The notes beneath the pieces were generated by a model. The model was not told where the DNA came from. It saw only the letters and a list, made by a program, of their open reading frames with translations, and did not search any database. This document shows positions 26,676 through 35,704 of a stretch of 64,000 nt of DNA, piece after piece. Origin of the DNA: Desulfopila aestuarii DSM 18488 (lineage in GTDB: Bacteria; Desulfobacterota; Desulfobulbia; Desulfobulbales; Desulfocapsaceae); NCBI GenBank assembly GCA_945863875.1, contig CAMBBS010000011.1, positions 1-64,000 of the forward strand, written 5' to 3'. Every line of letters starts with the position of its first letter. Position 1 is the stretch's first letter. Position numbers and translations under genes: made by a program.

Positions 26676-28031
26676 CTAAACCAAGCCCTGATCGAGCATG
26701 GCGTTGACTACCTTGACAAAGCCGGCGATATTTGCTCCTGCCATATAGTTGCCGGGAGTGCCATATTCGTCGGCAGCATCCAGACAGGTCCGGTGGATCG
26801 ACTTCATAATCTGTTTCAGGCGGTCATCAACCTCTTTTCTCGGCCAGGAAAGACGCATGGAATTTTGCGCCATCTCCAGCCCGGAAACGGCAACCCCGCC
26901 GGCGTTGGCCGCTTTCCCCGGCGCATACAGCAGCGTATGATCATGAAAGATGTCCACCGCTTCCGGGGTCGTCGGCATATTGGCCCCTTCACAGATAAGC
27001 TGTACGCCGCCTTTGGCCAGGTGGACGGCGTCAACACCATTAATTTCATTTTGCGTGGCACAGGGAAAGGCGCAGTCCGCCCCATGCTCCCAGAGGGGAT
27101 TGTAGCCAAGAGAAGGATCTACGGGAACATGAACCGCTTCCGGGTATTGCATGGCATATTCACTGATTCGACCCCGCCGAATATTTTTCAGCTGCTTAAC
27201 ATACGCCAGTTTGTGCTGATCGATTCCCTGTTCATCAAATATATATCCGGACGAATCCGACAGGGTGAGGACCTTACCGCCAAGCTGAAGAATTTTTTCC
27301 GTGGTAAACTGCGCGACATTTCCCGAACCGGAGACCAGACAACGTTTATTTTCGATACTTTCCCTGCGCGTCTGGAGCATTTCAGCGGCGAAATAGACGG
27401 CGCCGTAGCCGGTGGCCTCGGGGCGAATGAGGCTCCCCCCCCAGCCAAGGCCTTTGCCGGTGAGCACGCCGGTAAATTCATTTTTGAGTTTTTTGTACAT
27501 ACCAAAGAGATAGCCGATCTCGCGAGCCCCGACGCCGATGTCGCCGGCCGGAACATCTGTATTGGGCCCGATATGCCGATAGAGTTCAGCCATAAACGAC
27601 TGGCAGAAACGCATCACCTCGTTATCGGATTTACCCTTTGGGTCAAAATCCGAGCCCCCCTTGCCGCCGCCCATGGCCAGCGTCGTCAGGGAATTTTTAA
27701 ATACCTGTTCAAATGCCAGGAATTTAATAATCCCGAGATTCACGGATGCATGGAAGCGCAGACCACCTTTATAAGGCCCGAGAGCGCTGTTCATGCCCAC
27801 CCGGAAGCCCCTGTTGACATGCACCTGGCCGTCATCATCCATCCAGGGTACGCGAAACATAATGACCCGCTCCGGCTCGGTTATCCTGTCAAGGACTGCC
27901 AGCTGCCGGTATTCGAAGTTGCGGTCGAGAACAGGCTTGACGCTGGCCAAGACCTCATGCAGAGCCTGATGAAACTCCTTCTGATCCGGGTCCCGGTCAA
28001 TAATTCGGCTGATTATGGCGTCCACGAGCAT
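26676..28031 (-). CDS. gdhA: Glutamate dehydrogenase
   Basis: A 451-residue hexameric-type glutamate dehydrogenase, probably NADP-specific, that forms glutamate from 2-oxoglutarate and ammonia. The substrate region KGGLRFH (catalytic Lys nearby) and AMGGGKGGSDFDPKGKSD are present, as are the GPNTDVPAGDIGV loop and the nucleotide-binding motif CLVSGSGNVAQF. It ends with AGANIAGFVKVVNAM. It is 23 bases after a PEP-synthase-like signalling protein gene in the same direction. That could tie ammonia assimilation to an energy or carbon signal. Confidence 0.95.
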   Translation of the reverse strand: MLVDAIISRIIDRDPDQKEFHQALHEVLASVKPVLDRNFEYRQLAVLDRITEPERVIMFRVPWMDDDGQVHVNRGFRVGMNSALGPYKGGLRFHASVNLGIIKFLAFEQVFKNSLTTLAMGGGKGGSDFDPKGKSDNEVMRFCQSFMAELYRHIGPNTDVPAGDIGVGAREIGYLFGMYKKLKNEFTGVLTGKGLGWGGSLIRPEATGYGAVYFAAEMLQTRRESIENKRCLVSGSGNVAQFTTEKILQLGGKVLTLSDSSGYIFDEQGIDQHKLAYVKQLKNIRRGRISEYAMQYPEAVHVPVDPSLGYNPLWEHGADCAFPCATQNEINGVDAVHLAKGGVQLICEGANMPTTPEAVDIFHDHTLLYAPGKAANAGGVAVSGLEMAQNSMRLSWPRKEVDDRLKQIMKSIHRTCLDAADEYGTPGNYMAGANIAGFVKVVNAMLDQGLV

Positions 28032-28054
28032 CCTCCTGTGGCAATAGAGTTTTT

Positions 28055-31000
28055 TTACACACCTTTTTTCCCTGTATCAACCATTCTACATTGTTTTTCC
28101 ATTTCGAACAGGACACTTTCAGCTTTTATACCGTCACATTTCAAGACAAAGGGCTTGTCCAGCCGAACATGACGAACATACGATCCTTTTTCGACCACAG
28201 GCTGCTGTGCGAGCCACTGCCAGTCGAAGAAATCGGCTTGTTTTTCACCTTCGATTCGGCCATTGTCATTTAAAGTAAGATAAGGGATGCCAAGGGAGGT
28301 GATGTTTTGAAAAAAATGGGTGCCCTGCGATGGCTCTGCCCTGATTTTCTTGCTGCGCACCTCGATAATCGCCGCCACCCCGGAAATATCCGCCCATTGC
28401 ACGGGAATGCCCAGCCAGGGATCAGCCGAGCCCCATCTGCCTGGGCCGATGAGCAGGAACGGTCTTTTTTCATGCTGCAGTCGGCGATTCATCGCGCCGA
28501 TTTCCAGCGCCATCTCACGCGTTTTCGACGCCTCGAAGGTATCGGGACAGACATAGACAATATCGGCCATATTCGAGAAACTGCCGTGGCCAAGGCACTG
28601 CTTGATGGAGCAGAAGGCCTTTTCTCTCTCCTTGTCGCCGATATGCACATCGGCCATTTCGCTTCCGGTGACCATGAGCCTGACCTGTAAAAAATAAAAA
28701 ACGGATTTGTCAATTTCCGCCTCAAGGTGCAGGGCAAATTCAATCTCCACCTCACCACCCATGCCGGCCTTGCCCGCCTGCAGCAGTTCGGCGAGGATCT
28801 GCGCCAGCGGATATCCGGGGTACTTGAGCAACTGGGCAAAGGTCATAATTTTCATTCCCGGCAGGCAGGCATCGCGGACCCTCTCCTCCTCGGCAATATA
28901 TGTCGAGGCCAGCATGGTCACCGGCAGTTCATTGTCGGCATCCTGCACGGTTCGTAACACCAGATTAGAGGTATCGCGGCGCAGACACCTGCCGGGGGTC
29001 ATATCGAGAGCGTAGAACTCACGTTGACTGTATTGCAGCATATTTTCCACGGTTGCGAACTGGACCAGTTTTTTCGGTCTGGCCGGAGAAAACCAGAGCG
29101 ACTTGCCGCCTTCAACCACGGTCTTGCCAAGCCCCAGGGCAATATGACTAATCCCTTCCTCGGCGCGCATATCCAGGACCGGATAGAAATTATGCGACTG
29201 GGCGACGCCGGATACCGCCGGATAAAAAAAGTTGCCGTAGAAATCCCCGGCCACCTGTTGAATAATTACCGCCATCGAGTCTTCACGGCCATGGCCGGTT
29301 ACCTTGGCAAAGGCAATGGGTCCCTCAAACCAGGTCGAGGCATAGACCAGCTTAATGGCACTTTCCAGCTGACGGAGCCGTTCGTCAAAGTCGGGATCGT
29401 TATTCGCGAGAAAATATGTCGAATAGAGCCCGGCATAGGGTCTGAACTGGCCGTCTTCGAGCAGGCTCGACGAGCGAACAGAGAGGGGTCTGACTGATTT
29501 CTGCAGAAAGGCGCGGAGTTCCTGACGCAGCCAGGCCGGCAAGGGATTGTCCAGAAAAATGTCGCAGACCTGATCATCCGGCAAAAATTTGGCAAAATGA
29601 AGGTTATTCTCTTCGACAAAGGCGTCAAAGCCATCGGCGGTGATCACGCAGGTTTTCGGGATGGTAACCCCATGTCCGCTCAATACGGAGTTTTCCCCAC
29701 AGGCACCCTGCAGACAGGCCCAGATAAAGGCGATACCTCTGGCCTTCCCCCCCATGGAACCGCCGCCGATCTTGACAAAGTCCATCACATCCGGGTCATA
29801 GTCTTCGGAGGAAAATTTTACCACGACGCCCCGCTGACGCAATTTTCTCAGCGAGTGCACCTTATAGACCAGATCCGCACGTATATCTTCGATGTCATCG
29901 ATATTGACCAGATAATCCTTGTGCAGTCTGCGGGCGAGAATGACCTCGGCCCTGGCCATGACCCAGTTGGAGAAATGGTTTCTGCCGGTGTGGTATCGAA
30001 GCGATTCCTCCGGAATAACCTGGAGCTGTTTCTCAAATTCACAGAGATTGGCCGCACGGCCGATGGCCGTCTGATCGGGCATGCGAAAGATAAAATCGCC
30101 AAAACCGAGGTTTTTCAGGAAATAATTATGCAGTTCGTCCTTGATCAAAGGGGAGTTTTTATCGATAAAAACTGAGGGGATGCGCTCCGCCTCGCCACGG
30201 TTCTGCTGTTCCGTCGACACCATGAGCAGCGGCAGATCCGCTATCTCACTGCGAATTGTCCTGAGAAAATCAAAGCCGGCCTGGGCATCCGTGCGACCGC
30301 CTCTGCCAAAAGCCGCATCGGAAATGACGGTAAAGACATAGGGTTTATAGGTCTGATATAAATCCTGCGCTTCTTTATAGTTCGTCGCCATGAGAATTTT
30401 CGGCCGGGCCCTCATGCGCAGCAGACGGTGCCGCTCATTGAGGCTCTCATCAAGCACCGATTGGGTCTGTCTCACCACTTCATTGTAAATGAGGGGAAGA
30501 AACAATGAGCGATACAGCGGCGAATCCTCAACGTAAATAATGACCCGAACCATCGCCCGTCTGGTATCCGCATCGACATTCCGGTGATCTTCAACATTCT
30601 TTATGATGGCGAGCAGCAGATCCGCCTGGCAGCACCAGAGAAAATTCTTATCCACCCCGTGCGTGCCAATCTTATCGGGAAAGGTCGAGCGCATGTTGTG
30701 GCCTAAAAGAATGACCGGCAGATCGGGTTGGATCTTTTTTATCGCCGCGCCCAGTCGAAAGGCGTCCATCCCCCCCAGGTAGGGCATGGTGATGACTATT
30801 TCAAATTTTTTCCTGCTGATCAGCTCAAGCGCTTCAGCAGCGGAGGAGACTCGGGTGATTTTTGGCGGTTTGCTTAAATTCAGGCCGTGGTATTCATTGA
30901 TGAGCCTGGTCGCAATACTGCCGTCCTCTTCCATGATATAGGCATCATAGAGGCTGGAGATAAGAAGAATCTCCTGGACCTTAAAGGACATAAGGTCGTG

Positions 31001-31057
31001 AAAAATCTTAAAATGCGGATCGAAATCGGTGATTACCTGGTCGGAGCCTGACTGCAT
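28055..31057 (-). CDS. Receiver-like / PEP-synthase N-domain protein
   Basis: A 1000-residue cytoplasmic protein that joins two signalling-type N-terminal regions to a pyruvate-phosphate-dikinase ATP-binding domain. Residues about 30-160 and 170-320 look like receiver domains: one begins EILLISSLYDAYIM, the other VRVIIYVEDSPLYRS, with further FEIVITMPYLGG and DLPLLMVST segments. From about residue 435 the PPDK_N pattern appears: GGGSMGGKARGIAF and RPLSVRSSSLLEDGQFRPYAGLY. The swivelling His domain and the PEP-binding barrel of true PEP synthase are not seen, so the classical reaction is unlikely. The ATG at 31057 has a GGAGGTGAT site. It precedes gdhA by 23 bases, which suggests regulation of, or by, nitrogen metabolism. 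Confidence 0.7.
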   Translation of the reverse strand: MQSGSDQVITDFDPHFKIFHDLMSFKVQEILLISSLYDAYIMEEDGSIATRLINEYHGLNLSKPPKITRVSSAAEALELISRKKFEIVITMPYLGGMDAFRLGAAIKKIQPDLPVILLGHNMRSTFPDKIGTHGVDKNFLWCCQADLLLAIIKNVEDHRNVDADTRRAMVRVIIYVEDSPLYRSLFLPLIYNEVVRQTQSVLDESLNERHRLLRMRARPKILMATNYKEAQDLYQTYKPYVFTVISDAAFGRGGRTDAQAGFDFLRTIRSEIADLPLLMVSTEQQNRGEAERIPSVFIDKNSPLIKDELHNYFLKNLGFGDFIFRMPDQTAIGRAANLCEFEKQLQVIPEESLRYHTGRNHFSNWVMARAEVILARRLHKDYLVNIDDIEDIRADLVYKVHSLRKLRQRGVVVKFSSEDYDPDVMDFVKIGGGSMGGKARGIAFIWACLQGACGENSVLSGHGVTIPKTCVITADGFDAFVEENNLHFAKFLPDDQVCDIFLDNPLPAWLRQELRAFLQKSVRPLSVRSSSLLEDGQFRPYAGLYSTYFLANNDPDFDERLRQLESAIKLVYASTWFEGPIAFAKVTGHGREDSMAVIIQQVAGDFYGNFFYPAVSGVAQSHNFYPVLDMRAEEGISHIALGLGKTVVEGGKSLWFSPARPKKLVQFATVENMLQYSQREFYALDMTPGRCLRRDTSNLVLRTVQDADNELPVTMLASTYIAEEERVRDACLPGMKIMTFAQLLKYPGYPLAQILAELLQAGKAGMGGEVEIEFALHLEAEIDKSVFYFLQVRLMVTGSEMADVHIGDKEREKAFCSIKQCLGHGSFSNMADIVYVCPDTFEASKTREMALEIGAMNRRLQHEKRPFLLIGPGRWGSADPWLGIPVQWADISGVAAIIEVRSKKIRAEPSQGTHFFQNITSLGIPYLTLNDNGRIEGEKQADFFDWQWLAQQPVVEKGSYVRHVRLDKPFVLKCDGIKAESVLFEMEKQCRMVDTGKKGV

Positions 31058-31154
31058 GATCACCTCCAGAAAAGTCCATGACTTCTCCCTCCTTGCCTTT
31101 CAACGTCTCTTTACACAGTAAAGTATATCCGTTTTGAACAAAAAGAAAATAGAA

Positions 31155-32183
31155 TCAACGATCCCCCCCGCCGAGGAGGTAGACGGCCGGAAACCAGCTG
31201 ACCACCAGCAGGAAAAGGGGCAGCAGCAGAAGACAGAGTCGCAGCGCTGTTATCCGAAAAGAAGCCACCGCCTGGCGCATATCCGGCAATGCCGTAAAAA
31301 GCGTCGTCAGGCCGGCACTCATGCCAAAAAAAGTTGCCGTAAAAAGGGCAAAATATATGACATAACCGACGGAATAATACTCCTCTTTCAGGATGTCAAA
31401 AGGACAACGGTGAAAAGGCATGGCATAAATATACGAGGAAATGACCGCCGTAATAACCAGCAGGGACAGGGCGAAAAAGAGCAGCCACAACAGACTAAAA
31501 ACAATACCGATTATGTTTTCACCAGGAAACGACCCCCTGTCGGCTCTCCTCAGTAAAACTAAGCCGCCGACAAACAACAGGCCGGCCAAACCGTAAAAAA
31601 GCACCATCAGCACGACAACCGGCACCGGCCCGACAAGATTTTTTCCGTCTCCGGCCGCCCCGCCGAAAACCACGCCGCAGCAGGAGGTGATAATATCCGG
31701 TTGTAGATCGACCAGATACAGTATCAGCAAAAGTATATCGGCGAGCAGCAGAGGAACCAGCAGCAGGACATAGCCATACTTTATTCGGGTCAGGGGCAAA
31801 CGTTCCGAGCTGATGTCCAGACGATGCAGGACAATCCAGAAACCATAGAGAAATATACCGCATATTTTTACCAGCAACAGCGGTATGCCGTATTCATTGG
31901 CGAGAAAGGCCCCGGTGGCGCACATCGCGCCAATGAGGATCTCCGAGTAATTATCCGCCGCGAGGACCAGCAGCAGCAGGGCCAGAATCTGTAAAACCAT
32001 GCCGTACTGCATCAGCAGGGCGGACAGCCAGGTCTCGTTTTCCAACTCGATCTGCCTGGCCGTATCGGCCTCACTGTCCCAGAACCGCAGGGTCCTGATG
32101 GCGGTTCCCACCGCCCCTGCGGCTAAAAACAGCGCGGCGGCGGAAGTGACCAGCAGGGTAATCGACCAGGAGTTAAGAAGCAT
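31155..32183 (-). CDS. Polytopic membrane protein with Cys-Cys motif
   Basis: A 342-residue inner-membrane protein with about eight helices and no recognised family name. Two Cys features stand out: PDIITSCCGVVFGG, next to a helix in the middle, and the loop FHRCPFDILKEEYYSVGYV. These could bind copper or form a disulfide. It is the last gene of the tlpA-nosL-FtsX-LolD operon and starts 9 bases after the ATPase stop codon. That context suggests it is the membrane partner of the transporter rather than a separate function. Confidence 0.65.
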   Translation of the reverse strand: MLLNSWSITLLVTSAAALFLAAGAVGTAIRTLRFWDSEADTARQIELENETWLSALLMQYGMVLQILALLLLVLAADNYSEILIGAMCATGAFLANEYGIPLLLVKICGIFLYGFWIVLHRLDISSERLPLTRIKYGYVLLLVPLLLADILLLILYLVDLQPDIITSCCGVVFGGAAGDGKNLVGPVPVVVLMVLFYGLAGLLFVGGLVLLRRADRGSFPGENIIGIVFSLLWLLFFALSLLVITAVISSYIYAMPFHRCPFDILKEEYYSVGYVIYFALFTATFFGMSAGLTTLFTALPDMRQAVASFRITALRLCLLLLPLFLLVVSWFPAVYLLGGGDR

Positions 32184-32192
32184 GGTATCCGC

Positions 32193-32882
32193 TCACGCCT
32201 TGCCGATATTCGGCATAATCAACCCATCTCTGACCTCGATAATTCGGGTCATGCCGGGATGTCCGCTGACAATCGGATCGTGGGAACTGACGACCACCGT
32301 TCGCCCTTCTTTTTTAAGGGCTGCCAGCATGTCGACGACCTCCAGAGACAGTATGCCGTCAAGATGGGCGGTCGGTTCATCGGCGACGATGATCGGCGGA
32401 TCATTTATCAGGGCCCGGGCGATTGCCGCCCGTTGTAACTCGCCGCCGCTCAGCTGGTTGACGGCAAATTTTTTCCGGTGGCGGAGGCCGAATTTTTCAA
32501 GCAGCAGATCACCCTTTTTTTCCCGAACCCGGGGAGAGATACCCAGGGGAATAAGGGGCAAGGTGATATTCTCCAGCACGGTCAGGTGATCAATCATATT
32601 GTAGTTTTGAAAAACAAATCCTATCAATTCCCGGCGGTAAAGGGTGAGAAAATGATCCGGCAGCCGAGATATCTTCCTGCCGCCTATCGTTGCCCTGCCG
32701 CTGGTCGGCGAAAAAATGCAGCCGATAATGGACAGCAGCGTGGTCTTGCCCGAGCCGCTTGGTCCCTGTACGCAGACCATCTCGCCTTTGGCAACGGCCA
32801 GACGGACACTCCTGAGGGCACTCACTTGATTGATTTGCCCCTGATTATATATTTTTGTCACCGCCTCGAGGTCAATCAGCAT
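32193..32882 (-). CDS. ABC transporter ATPase, LolD/MacB type
   Basis: A 229-residue ABC ATPase of the LolD/MacB/FtsE group that acts with FtsX-like permeases. Walker A is GPSGSGKTT, the Q-loop region reads FVFQNYNMIDHLT, the signature is LSGGELQRAAIARAL and Walker B is IIVADEPTAHLD. The switch His is in VVSSHDP. It starts 1 base after the permease stop, so the two are translated as a pair. NosF of nitrous-oxide operons is a different ATPase subclass, so this is not a standard nos operon. Confidence 0.92.
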   Translation of the reverse strand: MLIDLEAVTKIYNQGQINQVSALRSVRLAVAKGEMVCVQGPSGSGKTTLLSIIGCIFSPTSGRATIGGRKISRLPDHFLTLYRRELIGFVFQNYNMIDHLTVLENITLPLIPLGISPRVREKKGDLLLEKFGLRHRKKFAVNQLSGGELQRAAIARALINDPPIIVADEPTAHLDGILSLEVVDMLAALKKEGRTVVVSSHDPIVSGHPGMTRIIEVRDGLIMPNIGKA

Positions 32883-32883
32883 A

Positions 32884-34074
32884 TCAGATCACCGAATCAG
32901 CCCGAACCGTGGCCGCCCGCCAGGCGGGAACCGCCGTGGCACAGAGATAGGGGATGACCGAAAGAGTAAAAACGAGCAGGAGATCCTCAACGGCAAAGGG
33001 CGGCGCCAGAGAAAAGACCGGTCGAACCACCGACCAGCCAAGAAAAACCGGCCTGAACAGTGCGCCGTCAAAAGAGGCAACGTGCACCCAGGCCAGGACA
33101 TAACCGCTGAGAAAAGCCAATAGGGAGACGGTCAGGGACTCGCAAAACCGTAAAAAAATGAGGTCACTGGTCTGCCAGCCAAGGATTTTCAAAATGCCGA
33201 CCTCCTTTCTTTCTTCCTGGGACAGACCCGATGCCTTGTCCCAGGCGAGAATGACAAAGGCGGCCAGAGCGGTGAGCAGGCAGATCGTGCCCAGGCCGCT
33301 GCGCCAGTTAAAAACCACTTTGTAGGTTTTCAGAATCTGATTCCTGGTAATAATCCGACTCCCCAGCAGGGTATCGCTGATTTTTCGGGCGACGGTGTCA
33401 ATCTCATTCGGATTGGCGACATAGACCAGCAAATCGGTGACATATCCTTCTGGAATGGCAAAAAGATCCCTGGCATCGGCCAGGGTCATGAGGATCAGAT
33501 CGGCAGTGATAATCTCCAGTTTTTTATCAAAGAGCCCGATGATCTCAAATCCCGCCTGGCTTAAATCCGGCCGGAACAAAGAAAAGTGTTTTCGCTCTCC
33601 CAGCTGAAGATGCTGGCGGATATTGTCACTGATGACCACCTTGCCCTGTTCGGCAAGAGCAGGCAAACGCCCCTCGGCGAGGCCGAGCTGCAGAGCTGCC
33701 GGGGAACCGACGAACGGCGTCCGCATGCCGATCACCGTATAATTGGCGCCATTGCTCTCGTCGAAATAATATCCCCAGATCCGCTCGTCTATTTTCTCGA
33801 TACCGAAGATGCCGGAAAGTTCGTTTGCGGCGGATGCAACAATGGAAATCTGTCTTCCGGCAGACATCTGCTGGACGGTAATGTCCGGGGCGGTGGCAAG
33901 TATCCTTTGCGCAGCCTCGGTCAAGGCCTTGCTCACCAACAGGAAGGAACTCAAGAAAAAAATAACCAGGGCAAAAAGACAGAAGACGCTGACATTCTTG
34001 AGCAGTTTTCGTCTCAAGGCATACAGGGCGTAGTCAAGGATATTCAGCAGGCGGCCAACAGAATTCATCGTCAT
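32884..34074 (-). CDS. FtsX-like ABC transporter permease
   Basis: A 396-residue permease of the FtsX/MacB superfamily. One N-terminal helix (VSVFCLFALVIFFLSSFLLV) is followed by a periplasmic domain of about 200 residues and then three C-terminal helices (GLGTICLLTALAAFVILAW, LLAFLSGYVLAW, LLLVFTLSVIPYLC). A coupling segment, LSQEERKEVGILKILGWQTSDLIFLRFCES, is present. Such permeases use ATP hydrolysis in the cytoplasm to drive work in the periplasm, for example on lipoproteins. Its partner ATPase follows directly; NosL and a thioredoxin are encoded upstream. Confidence 0.88.
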   Translation of the reverse strand: MTMNSVGRLLNILDYALYALRRKLLKNVSVFCLFALVIFFLSSFLLVSKALTEAAQRILATAPDITVQQMSAGRQISIVASAANELSGIFGIEKIDERIWGYYFDESNGANYTVIGMRTPFVGSPAALQLGLAEGRLPALAEQGKVVISDNIRQHLQLGERKHFSLFRPDLSQAGFEIIGLFDKKLEIITADLILMTLADARDLFAIPEGYVTDLLVYVANPNEIDTVARKISDTLLGSRIITRNQILKTYKVVFNWRSGLGTICLLTALAAFVILAWDKASGLSQEERKEVGILKILGWQTSDLIFLRFCESLTVSLLAFLSGYVLAWVHVASFDGALFRPVFLGWSVVRPVFSLAPPFAVEDLLLVFTLSVIPYLCATAVPAWRAATVRADSVI

Positions 34075-34077
34075 ACG

Positions 34078-34359
34078 TTACCGCCGTATCGGTGCCCAGA
34101 AAAAGGTGGACGGAAAATGGTCAATCGCCCCCGGATGATCCATCGATACAACCACTGAATCGCTGATGGCCGGGTGGCGGGTATAGCGCGCTTCGGTGGA
34201 TAGGGCAAGATCGGACAGACCAAGATGAAAAACCACCCCTTGGAGCAGCCGCACATTCTCTTCCTGCGTACATCTCTTGCTTGCCGTCGACTGGACAAGA
34301 CCACTAACCAGCACGGCAAGAGCGAGCAGAACACCCAGTAAACCCGCAGACGGCCGCAT
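34078..34359 (-). CDS. Small exported protein of NosL operon
   Basis: A 93-residue protein with an N-terminal hydrophobic signal or anchor (GLLGVLLALAVLVSGLV) and a periplasmic part with one Cys. The mature part reads NVRLLQGVVFHLGLSDLALSTEARYTRHPAIS, and it ends in FPSTFFWAP. I do not recognise the family. It lies 8 bases after nosL and 3 bases before the FtsX-like permease, so it is probably a subunit of that system. Confidence 0.6.
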   Translation of the reverse strand: MRPSAGLLGVLLALAVLVSGLVQSTASKRCTQEENVRLLQGVVFHLGLSDLALSTEARYTRHPAISDSVVVSMDHPGAIDHFPSTFFWAPIRR

Positions 34360-34367
34360 CGTTCCGC

Positions 34368-34889
34368 TTATTGCCCTGCCGGCATCGAACGCCCTTTCAT
34401 CGTATGTCCTTTCCGTAACGATTCGATTATGTCCGGGGTGATCTCGGCGAAGCTGTAGATCTTCTTGCCATGGTGATCCTTCTGGAAGTTTTCCGCCGCT
34501 GCCTGACCGGAAAAAGGAATCAGTTCATGGCCCATGGGGCCGTACACGTCACTGCCGAACGCGTAAAAGGCTTTTTGCCCGTCAATCCAGTGCTGACTGT
34601 AATAGTCCTTAACGAAGACCTCTTCTACCGTATCGCCTGCAGCGGCGCCATATTGCTCTGGGGAAAAATAATAGGCCAGCATATCCTTCACCCCGTCAAA
34701 AAACTCGGCACGGCCATCGGACATATTGATCTGGGCCAGCCATTGGGGATATTTTGCCACAAACATCCCGCACACGGGGCATCGGCTGTCTTTATTCAGC
34801 CCTTCCCCCGCCTTGGGACCGGCGGCAATGCTGCCCTGCACAGTACCCAGCAAGAACAGAATGGCTAGCGCGACAATAGCTTTCTTCAT
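34368..34889 (-). CDS. nosL: NosL-family copper-binding protein
   Basis: A 173-residue exported protein with a signal peptide (AIVALAILFLLGTVQGSIAA) without a lipobox Cys, and the copper-site motif RCPVCGMFVAKYP. FDGVKDMLAYYF and KDYYSQHWIDGQKAFYAFGSDVYGPMGHELIPF follow, as in NosL domains that deliver Cu(I) to nitrous-oxide reductase. No nosZ is present in the window, so the receiver of copper is unknown. The ATG at 34889 has a GGGGGGAAAAG site; a longer upstream frame is not conserved. It is 37 bases downstream of a TlpA-like gene. Confidence 0.85.
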   Translation of the reverse strand: MKKAIVALAILFLLGTVQGSIAAGPKAGEGLNKDSRCPVCGMFVAKYPQWLAQINMSDGRAEFFDGVKDMLAYYFSPEQYGAAAGDTVEEVFVKDYYSQHWIDGQKAFYAFGSDVYGPMGHELIPFSGQAAAENFQKDHHGKKIYSFAEITPDIIESLRKGHTMKGRSMPAGQ

Positions 34890-34926
34890 CTTTTCCCCCC
34901 CGTATTTTGATTGCTCCTGCGGTTCA

Positions 34927-35415
34927 TCAGAGATACTTACCCAAAATCTCCTGTAGTTCCGCCTCCCCCACGCCGCCAAGAATCGCCGCCAGGATCTTCT
35001 GCTCCGGATCGATAAAAATGGTCTGCGGGTAGGCACGAATATCGTAGAGATCGGCAAGTGCGGCATCTCCATCCGCGGCTACGGGGAAAACTATAGCCAT
35101 TTCTTCGGCAAACTCCCTCAATTTTTCGACATTTTCATAAAAACTTCCGATATACAGGACCTGCAGCCCTTTATCTTTATGTTCGCTGTAAAACTTGACA
35201 AATGCCGGAGTATCCGCCCGGCAAAAACGGCAATTCGTCTCGAAAAAACGAAGAATGACCGGGCTGCCGTGCAGATTCGACAGCACCGTCACCTTACCGG
35301 ACAAGTCCTTAATGGCAAAATCGGGCGCAGTGTCACCTAATTGCAGCGGTTTGGATTTTTTTTCCTGGATACATCCGAACAGCAGGAGAAGCAGCAGAAA
35401 AAGAAAAAATCTCAT
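34927..35415 (-). CDS. TlpA/ResA-like thioredoxin lipoprotein
   Basis: A 162-residue periplasmic thiol-disulfide protein. A hydrophobic leader ending in a lipobox (FLFLLLLLLLFGC) anchors it. The thioredoxin fold shows LGDTAPDFAIKDLSGKVTVLS, the redox motif NCRFC (CRFC), a TPAFVKF helix, and the cis-Pro segment YDIRAYPQTIFID. It is the first gene of the NosL operon and could keep the Cys of NosL or the CC-motif membrane protein reduced. The ATG at 35415 precedes the signal peptide; the longer frame upstream is not supported. Confidence 0.85.
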   Translation of the reverse strand: MRFFLFLLLLLLFGCIQEKKSKPLQLGDTAPDFAIKDLSGKVTVLSNLHGSPVILRFFETNCRFCRADTPAFVKFYSEHKDKGLQVLYIGSFYENVEKLREFAEEMAIVFPVAADGDAALADLYDIRAYPQTIFIDPEQKILAAILGGVGEAELQEILGKYL

Positions 35416-35704
35416 CACAATTTTCTGCCAGCCGGCAGTTCTGATGGCTTTTTGCCCAACAGATCGACACTCTTTCGTTTTCCATGTTTGCATAAGGATC
35501 ACCGGATGTGGTACATTGCATACTACAGTGTAGGCCAAGGTCCTGGCCGAGAATAAAAACAGCTTCGCTGCCATACAACGTTTATGATACATATGGTCCG
35601 AAGCAGTTGACAAAACAAGAGACAATACCCCTGTAGTATGATAGGATAATCCCATCAGCCCAGAACATCAATCTTCCAATGCCGAGACGCGGCAGTCAAA
35701 CGAT

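Noticed and set aside
26535-28172. 545-codon open frame on the plus strand
   Set aside because: It lies opposite gdhA and part of bpt, which have clear domains. It has no ribosome site and is an antisense shadow of GC-rich coding DNA.
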